Shown: positions 56,188-64,000 of the stretch, in pieces | Layout of the letters: every line of letters begins with the position of its first letter | How positions within the stretch are numbered: the stretch's first letter is position 1 | From: Paragonimus skrjabini miyazakii | Taxonomy: Eukaryota > Platyhelminthes > Trematoda > Plagiorchiida > Troglotrematidae | DNA length: 64,000 nucleotides | Reading direction: 5' to 3' | NCBI GenBank assembly: GCA_014338405.1 | Contig: JTDE01000195.1 | Location: 208,757-272,756, forward strand | Position numbers and translations under genes: made by a program | The notes under the pieces: generated by a model | Told to the model about the DNA's origin: nothing | The model's database searches: none | What the model saw: only the letters and a program-made list of their open reading frames with translations

Positions 56188-59100
56188 TAATCCCTACATT
56201 GAGAATATGAAAAAACTTGGCTCACTGATTGGCATAACTAGTTTGGTAAACGATCTATGGCCCGTTTCTTCAGCCGTTTGTATGGCCTCCCAGTGTACGT
56301 GTCCCACAGCTGTAGATGAACAAATGCACACAGTGATTGATCAAAAGAACAGGATCGGAGTTTTTGGTTAGTGGCAATGGCACGCTTCTGCTGTGCGCAA
56401 CGAGACCAGGCTAGGTGGAGTTATAGGCCCGACGTAAACCCAGTTCGACACTTCTTTTTAAGCTTATTGTTAGGTCCTTGTCATTGTAGGATAATCCAAT
56501 AAAAACTGTCTTCTTCCATATGGTAAGTTAGGCCTCGTTGTGGACGTGCGATTGGCTGAGATGTTCGACAAACGTGTCCGAATAGTTATTGGAGCACAAT
56601 ACCTTTCAGTAATCGTAATTCTTCCTCTAGTGTTTCGGTAGTGCATACTTTCCTAGCTCTGTAAAAGTGTTTGAACCGGACAACATTTGTGCTGCACCAA
56701 CGAGAAACTGAGGTTTCTGCTTTTCCTAAGTCGGCGTTAAGGTAGCCTTAGGAAGATATGGATAGTTAACCGTTACGTTACAGTAAAGTATTCGCATTAC
56801 GCACTACCGTACCTGGATGAAAAATTCCTTTGATATTTCCGATCTGTGTGCACTTTTGTCTCCATCAAGTGATGCTCTCCTCACTTCTCTTGGTGACCTT
56901 TCACGGTTATCATGAATCCCCCTGTGGTCTTCCCAATCTAAATCATGTTTACCACACATGTCCCGGTGACCCTTGCACTCTTGATAATACGTGCGCCGAC
57001 TTGAGGATCCAAGGCATCATCATACAGCCGGCCTGTTCCTACTCATTTATTCTAACAATATTTTTCTTCTTCTATTGGTATTGGTATTTAATCCGCATGC
57101 ATGCATCATCCAGAGATTTTGACTTGTCAGTCTCGCATTTGCATACTTGCCTTGACCGAGTACTATTTTGGTGCTTGTATTTTTGGACCTGCGGAGCTCA
57201 CTGGTTATGTTCCCTGTGAATGTGAATAAGTGGAGATTGTCGTAAAGGTTATTTCATTGATTATATTGGCAATAGGACCGTAATAACTTATTCGATTTGT
57301 TCTGACTTTTGGGATCCGATATGCCTACGCGTCACCAAGCGTTTACTTAAAAATTTAAGTGTTACATGTTTGCGATTGAAAAGAGTGCATGAAATGAATT
57401 CGTTTTACGAAGTTTGTATTCTTGTTGTTTAATCCCAGCATTGTCAGATTGTATATTTACCCAAATGAAGTCCGGTATGATGTTCTTTGGACAGCCGCAA
57501 AATAGTAATTACCTTGGGCTATCGGCATTTTACATTATATGGAGGTAAAAGTGAATAGACAGACAAACTGTAATTTCAACACAACTTGCAAACAATCGAT
57601 ACTTACACCTATTGAAACATCTTGCTTCCGACAAAGAAGCTCCATCAGACCAATTGCAACAAGAAGCAAGATGTGGATCGTTATATTAATGCAAAGATAA
57701 CACGTCGTAGGTTACAAGTAGAGCAAAATGAGTCCAGACTACGTTTGGTTTACTGTTTCCGGTAAAATGGGAACATAAAGAGTTGGAGTTATTCGCTACA
57801 CGTGTGAACTTTTAAAAAAAAGATGGTTTTAAAACATTGAATTACTTCATGGATCAGATAAATGATAGTTGGTCGTGATGTGAGCCAAATTCCATACTCC
57901 ACCTTGATCTTTGAGTTAACATTAGTTGGGTACAGAACGAACAGTCATGATCTGTCTCGCTTAACGATAACAAAAGCGCCAAGCGAATAACACTTATTAG
58001 TAACGTTTGTTCAATGCCCTTTTAACACTGTGTAACATATTAACGGGAATGTCTGAACACATTTTAAAATATTTTAGATTCCAATCTAGTGAGCTACTCA
58101 ATCGAGTGGAAAAGTTACTAATATACATAATCATCGATTGCCTACGAGGTACCCTGAAATTAATAAATCTCAATCGTTCCCAAGTAAATTCAAACCAACT
58201 GTAAATAGGTTATACAAAAGGTCAACAAGACAGAAGATGATCATACAGGTTACCAAAGGCTTACAGACAAATATGCATGATTGTGTTACTCCTCAATTAC
58301 AACTAAATGACACTATTAGAGAAGTAGACAAAATCAAACACGATAGACTGCACGATACAAGGTACGGCTGCACTAAACTGGGATGCTACGGTTTATTAAA
58401 CACAAATCAAATGACCAATGCATTCAGTGTTATTTTCTTAACCATAATATTCTACGTGGCATACCTTTCCGTTCCCAGTTGTAAGGCTCGCGCTATCTAA
58501 AGAAAGCGCTCCCGTATGGCTGAAAGGTCATCTTTGTAAAAAAAACTGAGGATATTTTTTGGGAGATGAGGGATAGATAAACGCTCCGCCTCTCTTTACA
58601 CTGCCACTGTTACACTAACAAGTCAGTCTCACACTCAACTGACAAGTCTTTCTTGATAGGTGCATCTCAGTGATTGTTCATGATATTCTTCGATGTCTCA
58701 TTCAAAGTAGAAACAGATGTATATCCGCCGGTCAATTTTCTATACTCTCTATACCACACAGGGATATCCACAGCGTCTAAATAATTGTGCAAACGTAGAA
58801 GGTTTGAGTGCATTTATGGACTCTTTCATCTAAAATACTATGCACATATGGTGCTCATGCCGTCACATAGAAATTTGGCTGATGTGTTTGTGGATAACCA
58901 CCGCAAGAACACATCATGAAAGAAGAATGTCGTATGTCGTTTTGGATGGATAGCTGTACTCCTGAAGTCATATTTGCGCAGAAGTAGAAGTTAGTGGACT
59001 GTTCATTCGTTAAATGACAGTCAGCACTTTGAGAAAACAGAAATTCGTTCATCTATAGTTTCGACATCTCATCAGGGATGGAAACCAGTGATGAAAACTT

Positions 59101-59598
59101 ATTGGATGAAGCGTAAGTTAGTGAATACTGTTATAATATATCCGACCAGCAAACTGTGCGTGAATGCAAGTGATACAACGGGAAAAAACAATAAACAATC
59201 TTTGAAGACGGTCAAATTATAGCAAACCTCTTGATGAAAAGTCCCTTATGGATGCGCTTGCTATTTGTCTACAAGACACACTAGTATCAATATCAAACAA
59301 GTTAGCTGGCATACTTCACTGATCGCATGATATAGTTGTGTCGCATATAGCGAAAATGCGCCATCAGACATCTAGATCTACTACAGAGGTCAGATTGTAC
59401 AACCAACGTGATTAACATCAAACGATTTCTACGTCGATCGTGATAATAACTGTATGGTTAAGAAGTAGATACCACGAAAACAAAAAGAATGTATCCAATT
59501 TACTTCCGTTTGTTTGAATTTGAAAAAACACTGTCAAAAGCGCACCTAACCTTAATGACCAACAGTACGTTTAAAAGACAAGAATGAAGAATACCCAC
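56188..59598. other. rest of the 15-kb DNA-PKcs intron
   Basis: Open plus-strand frames at 56830-57219 and 58007-58500 have no recognisable domain or splice structure. No repeat copy was identified. Confidence 0.45.
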
Positions 59599-60299
59599 CT
59601 GCTATTTTCTCCGGAAATGAACAACCATTCAAGAAGAACAATCGCATCGGATTCTAGGTTACTTAACAAAGCAGAGGTGGCAATCACGGTAGAATCCAGA
59701 GTGACAGGCACATCTTGGGGAAGTGCTAGGGATCCTGGCGAAAATGCACCGAGCAATTGAGACAACAGAGCACAACAAGCGGAGACCACACTTTGCACAG
59801 CAAGCGTGGATTCAGAAAAGGTGGCCAGCTGACAGGCTAGTTGAAGCAATTCATTGAGCGAATGCGAGAGTTGTTGTGAAACAGATTGGCTACGCAAATC
59901 AGGGCTGAGGTTGGTTCGCAGTAAACTGCTGAACAGCTGGACAAACAGAGCATGGGACATAGGCGAACTGATAGCCGCTAGACAATTGAGCGGTTCAATC
60001 AGTGAGGATGGCGTCACGGTTTCCACATCTGGCAATGCTCCACAACGGTAGGTTTTGGTCGGTACGCTAGTCGATTGACTGAAAGCTCGAACAGCACGAG
60101 CCGACAGGGAGGTGAAACGGAGCTCAGCTCGGTGGCGCGCGACGGCTCGTTCTCGGAAGATCTGTCGTGTAGTTTTTTGTGGTGATTTTACAGGAGACGA
60201 GGGTCCTAACTGTGCCAGGTCGCGAGCGTTTAGTCGTGTTCGTATGCGCGCAACACGTAGTTGGTGTGAGGAAAGCTGAGTAACGCGAATCATATGAGA
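59599..60299 (-). CDS. PRKDC: DNA-PKcs exon: segment before FAT
   Basis: The largest exon seen (701 bp, phase 0 to 2) lies between an AATGCATTTAG acceptor and an AGCAG/GTGGGT donor. It encodes SHMIRVTQ, then a basic Arg-rich helix (FRERAVARHRAELRF), then YRCGALPDVETVTPSSLIEP, then ALFVQLFSSLL and a helical stretch ending LLEWLFISGENS. The corresponding DNA-PKcs block has a basic linker, YRxYRxGDLPDIxIxHSSLI, and KQLFSSLFSGIL. This is one of the clearest matches in the window and separates DNA-PKcs from the other PI3K-like kinases. Confidence 0.9.
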
Positions 60300-61835
60300 C
60301 TAAATGCATTTAGATGAAAATACGTTTATCATCAGGTAACCAAAGATTGATATTAAACTGGACTTCACTCACAACTAACCACAGCCTTCGTATCCACATA
60401 AACTCTCTTTTCAGCCCATATTGACCAGAGCCAGTAGGATCGAGTTTATCATTCAGGACGACGTATCGTCGCACATATATCCTTGCCACAACTGGGATTT
60501 AAACTCCGATCCACGTTCTATTGAGTCGACTGAATCGATAACTGTATCACCGACTTCTTAGAACGTACAATCGAATCATCATATCCAAAGGATCCCCTAA
60601 ATTTGTTTATGAGTAATATTAATTTTCAAGAAGAGGACGAAAACACAGCGGGAAGTGTTAACATTTGGGCTATTCTTATCAATCACACACAAGTAATTAC
60701 TGACCTCACAGACTGAGCAGCTGACAACACGAACAGCGATTGAACGTGTCTCAATAAACAGTGGCAGCTCCATATCAATGATATTGACCTGATGCTTACA
60801 GCACTTTTCACGAAGTGCCGTAACAATGCAAGATAGGTTTTCAACCTGGTCGTAAACACTTCCGGACATTAGACTTCTGAGGTGAATACAAAACGACGAA
60901 TGAATAAAAATAGTGAGTGTACAACGGCTCACCACAAAACGCTTTCGGTACTCCCATTACAAAATTGCAAATCGGCTCCACCATAAGACATATCACAACT
61001 CATTATGCGCTGTGTAATTTACCACGAGGATAATGTATTAGCAAAAAAATCAGGCGGAGAGACAAGATATCAACAAGTATGAAACACGGGCGAGGACACA
61101 TCTCAACACCGTCTCACCAATGTTGTGTGCAAAATTATATGGTATAAAGTATCATTTCGTGGTCTTTAAATGAGGTTCAAGTTGGTTTGTTACCAGTAAA
61201 GTACTCTTCGTTATAATATACATCACCACCCAAAAAGACCATCGTGGAAACATGTCTAGAAGTGATACTCCGTTACACTGCTTTTACTCACTCACAGGGC
61301 CAATTCAAATTACACCGCATATCAGGGCACTGCATGGTCGAAAGATGCCCTTTCAACACGCAAGTTACAAACTCAGTTGATGCTGTAAATCGCTTGCTTA
61401 ACAGCGATTGCACACGGTCACAACTTTCAAGCCTACATGAACTGTTTGTGACCTAGGTCTGTGGAACGAATTGCCTCAGGGTTAATAATTCTTGGAATAC
61501 ATTTGCTCAGGAGGAATTGTCCGGAAGGAACAGGGCGGTCACTCTGAAAATCAGTTAGGTGCCCCTTCATACTACCATAGAAATACCTCCTATATAACCA
61601 TTACACTCACTGGTTGAATATCCACTGTTCAACTATAAGATGAATGCACAAGGATGTTGCTGTGGTCACTTTAACATAACAGAGTTTCGCTCTCCATGCA
61701 TGAACAACTTGTACATGGGGCGACGAGAACAGAAAAATATTTCTTTAGGAACTGACCAGTTCAATCAATTAACCGAATTCGATATATATAGCTTAACAAA
61801 CTTGCCAGTGAAACATAAACAGGGTAAGCGCTTAC
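60300..61835. other. DNA-PKcs intron, 1.5 kb
   Basis: Contains an old SINE relative (60350-60560). A minus-strand segment at 60705-60876 has exon-like splice sites but the wrong phase and was not accepted. Confidence 0.55.
60350..60560 (-). mobile_element. old tRNA-derived SINE relative
   Basis: On the minus strand it has GTTTAAATCCC as a decayed B box (60494-60504), an A-box-like GTCGGTGATACAG, and then a body that loosely follows the main SINE (GATACGAAGGCTGTGGTTAG, then GTGAGTGAAGTCCAGTTT). Divergence is high, so it is an old copy or a sister family. Confidence 0.5.
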
Positions 61836-62157
61836 ATGGTACGATTCAAAACTGTTAGCTTCACTCGATTCCTCTTTCCGTTTCGACTTTACCAAAGACG
61901 TCAATGTCGCACTGATCGGGGAAACCGTGGGTGAAGGATCGTGACGTATCGTCGTGTTATTTTTATTCCCTACAACTGGCTGAGTGCTATCCGTATGTTC
62001 GGTCAACAGGGTCATTGTGGATGGGACCGGTGCAAGCGTACCCGTTCTCGAGGTCAAATGTCCTTCAGGAACGGCAGTCTGAGTGAAGAATAATGGTGCC
62101 AAACTGGCCAAGGTCGGATCCAGACCGAAAGTAGTGACACACAAAGGGTCGGGAAGG
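61836..62157 (-). CDS. PRKDC: DNA-PKcs exon: TQ-containing linker region
   Basis: This 322-bp exon lies between a GGTTGACAG acceptor and a TACCAT/GTAAGC donor. It enters on the third base of a codon and leaves in phase 0, which fits 59599-60299. It encodes LASLAPLFFTQTAVPEGHLT, then a Ser/Thr/Pro-rich stretch and a basic end (LVKSKRKEESSE). In vertebrate DNA-PKcs the same position, just before the basic linker and the YRxYRxGDLPD block, holds the TQ/SQ autophosphorylation cluster, and the local pattern L-x-P-x-F-x-x-T-Q is similar. Assignment rests on position, phase and this short similarity, since the region is disordered and poorly conserved. Confidence 0.65.
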
Positions 62158-63499
62158 CTGTCAACCAAAACAGTGCGGGGACGTTAGTTCAACCACATAG
62201 AGACCAGAAGGCAGTACAACGAGCAAGCGATAGGGATGAAAAATGGCCTCAAAAAAGGATTGGAAACGGTAACCCTTATACAGCTGTTATGGGTGAACGG
62301 GCAGTATGATAATTAGTCACCAACCAGAAAATAATTCGAAACATCAGAGGCGCCCACAACGTGTATCCACGTGTTACTGGCAAATTGACACTTCGTTGGA
62401 GTACGGAAGTTTAAACTCTAAACTCGCTAAAATACAATACGAACTGAGATGGATAAGAGTTATACGAACAGAGAAGATAGTTGGTTTAAAAGTAAGTGTT
62501 TCGAGTCGTACAGCGCATTGTAATATGTCCTCGATTAGGGCACACGCAGTTAGAATCAAGAGAATTAATAAGCCCGTTAACCATTCAGAAACATTTTGTT
62601 AGAGGAAGTAAATCAGTGTGCACTCGTCGGTTGCACATCGAGTAGACTGACCTGTGCAACAGACAATGCGTTACGGAAAACATGTTTCTCACCTGAAATT
62701 AAAAAGTTGATTCGACCGTAGACTACCAAGAAGTGTGAGCACTCAAGGTGGTTACAATGTGCGCTGATAACATGGAGCAGCCTGAGGACTGGATGGGCGC
62801 CAAAACGTTATATGTCTAGCCGGTAGGGTGACCCGTGCTAAACTCATGCTGAATTCCGATCCATGTCTAATCGTCCGATCGGCACACAGTAAGCGGTGTG
62901 TTTGTATTAGTAGTGGTTACATTAGTAGATACCATTTGTGATTAAATAAACAGTGTCAAAGTGTTATCAGGTAATGGAGGGCAATGTTGAACTGTTTGAG
63001 GATGGTTGACACTTTAAACTTGAGCTGTTATGCTGTTCTAAGCAAACATACTCCTTGGTTCAATCTTCTAGTGGACAGGCGATCAGCCAGTGCAACCGAT
63101 TGAAAGGACTGCACCGAAATTGACAAACACAATCCGACTGTACCGAAATGGAATTTCAATTCATTGATTTAACTATCCTCTTTCAAAGTTAAGAAAAGAG
63201 GTGTAAATGGCTGTTCGCGGGTTAAAAAATGATGAGAACCATAAGTCGTTTAGGAAAAATGTCTAATTTTGTGACTTAATTATTTAAGGAAAGAGGTAGC
63301 AACATCTGAAGCAAAAATAAGAACGATCGATACGGTTTAGTTGAGAAATATATTTCTAAAAAATATGGGGGCGCCCACAAACAAACTTGACATCATTCAA
63401 ACCGACCACAACGATCTCAATAATAATTCAACAGATCACAACAAAATCAATACCGGACAACAAGACCGGCTGGTTTTTCAAACCAAAGGTGATAACAAG
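62158..63499. other. upstream DNA-PKcs intron, no gene recognised
   Basis: Sequence 5' of the first exon seen. No further exon was recognised before the retroelement at the right edge. Confidence 0.45.
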
Positions 63500-64000
63500 A
63501 AGGAGCGGTTGATCGGATAGGTAGAGGGGTTCGTACATCGGTCTTTTCATCCACAGCCAGCTGGCACTACCCTACAGATGTTTCTGACGTTACGTCTGAA
63601 GCCCCTATCGTCAACCGAGCGTAGAAGTCAGTCATCGCCAGGAAACACTACGGTGCTTACATTGTACAGCTAGACACCCCTAAGGGCCCCTTCGCGAAAG
63701 GGAACTAAATCGCCTACTCGCAGATTGCATGAAGAAATGAACCACACAGAGGTAACCCATAACCAAGCAGATACTGATAATGCCATGGTTCCGAAAACAG
63801 GATAAGTGCTTGACACAGCCCCTTGTGTAGCGTCCACTCAATGCTACCCCATCTATGAGTAGGCTTACGTTTAAGCACAACAGGAAAATATCACTGGAAC
63901 GAGGCCCTTGGGGACGGCCTGAACCATCGTAAACAGGTACAAGTGGTCTAGCGTTGACAACTCCCTCAACATTCACCAGATAAGTGAGAAGTGACTCGTT
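63500..64000 (-). mobile_element. BEL/Pao retrotransposon integrase C-terminal fragment
   Basis: Starting at the window edge, the minus strand reads NESLLTYLVNVEGVVNARPL, then VPVYDG and SSDIFLL, which fits the BEL/Pao integrase end (VE-x-I-x-N-S-R-P-L-T-P-V, then L-T-P-x-x-x-L-L). In shifted frames it continues as NLRVGDLVPFREGAL and STVVFPGDD, then LLRSVDDRG, matching the family's GDLV...R...VxPGxDGxVRSV tail. Stops and frameshifts show decay. The rest of the element lies to the right. Confidence 0.75.

Larger units (their letters stand above)
8284..62157 (-). other. PRKDC: DNA-PKcs gene (partial), overview
   Basis: This is the span of a minus-strand multi-exon gene assigned to DNA-PKcs, a PI3K-like kinase that is recruited by Ku to DNA ends and drives non-homologous end joining in the nucleus. 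Translated exons from right to left follow the order of vertebrate DNA-PKcs: the segment before FAT (RCGALPDVETVTPSSLIEPL), the start of FAT (WWDLVRLYRSLG), mid FAT (VLADFCDRK and IPSWMFLQWL), late FAT, then the kinase N-lobe (LVKTGEDLRQD and MSCRLGLVQWLE). Adjacent exon phases agree at every junction tested. The long introns hold nearly all the repeats in the window. About 1,355 codons are placed; the vertebrate protein is about 4,100 residues, so the N-terminal part lies to the right and the catalytic loop to the left or is missing. ATM, ATR, mTOR, SMG1 and TRRAP fit less well. Confidence 0.85.

Noticed and set aside
56830..57219. Plus-strand frame of 129 codons with many aromatic residues.
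   Set aside because: Composition follows T-rich sequence (TTTTTCTTCTTCTATTGG), with no ATG context or recognisable motif.
60705..60876. Minus-strand segment with acceptor CACCTCAG and donor GAG/GTCAGT, encoding SLMSGSVYDQVENLSCIVTA.
   Set aside because: It needs entry in phase 1, but the upstream exon leaves in phase 0 and fits 59599-60299 directly. It has no match at this position in DNA-PKcs. An alternative exon cannot be excluded.
1..64000. CRISPR arrays, operons and bacterial insertion sequences.
   Set aside because: No regularly spaced repeats, gene clusters or transposase of bacterial type. The gene structure is clearly eukaryotic.

Overview
The window looks like nuclear DNA of a flatworm, most likely a digenean trematode; this is an inference. 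Coding exons are short and far apart, introns run to 15 kb, and the introns are full of decayed retroelements: a tRNA-derived SINE, Ty3/Gypsy, Penelope-like, RTE-like and BEL/Pao pieces. There are no operons, ribosome binding sites or other bacterial features.

The main gene lies on the minus strand and runs right to left from about 62.16 kb to 8.28 kb. I read it as the DNA-dependent protein kinase catalytic subunit (DNA-PKcs, PRKDC family), the giant PI3K-like kinase of non-homologous end joining. Fourteen exons are placed, about 4.06 kb of coding sequence or roughly 1,355 codons. Almost all have clean acceptor and donor sites, and every directly adjacent pair that could be tested agrees in phase. 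Together they cover the segment before FAT (with a possible TQ phospho-site region), the FAT helical repeats and the N-lobe of the kinase. The 5' part lies right of the window. The catalytic and activation loops were not found in the leftmost 8.3 kb. Two or three small FAT exons are also missing or uncertain (about 35-36.8 kb, 22.5 kb and 15.5-21.1 kb).

A second gene, 5873-7537 on the same strand, is an uninterrupted frame for a 554-residue secreted protein rich in Pro and Gln. It lies beyond the last DNA-PKcs exon seen, so it is either nested in a DNA-PKcs intron or marks a truncation of that gene.

The most striking structure is a near-perfect inverted repeat in the 15-kb intron between exons at 44.1-44.5 and 59.6-60.3 kb. 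Two arms of 3,520 bp (44915-48434 and 49407-52926) surround a 972-bp spacer. Each arm carries the 3' half of a broken Gypsy pol gene followed by a Penelope-like RT, and both share the same stop codon and the same G-rich insertion. The inner breakpoint falls inside an 80-bp hairpin insertion flanked by a 7-bp direct repeat. This suggests fold-back or template-switch duplication, although an assembly or library artefact must be excluded.

Other structure includes a SINE family in at least eight intact, truncated or fold-back copies, two of them with the same fold-back design; a terminal motif TTACTGATGAGTAGTC shared by several copies and bounding a 1-kb element at 55.2-56.2 kb; a 100-N gap whose two flanks share 33 identical bases; and two diverged LTR-like sequences on either side of the large palindrome.
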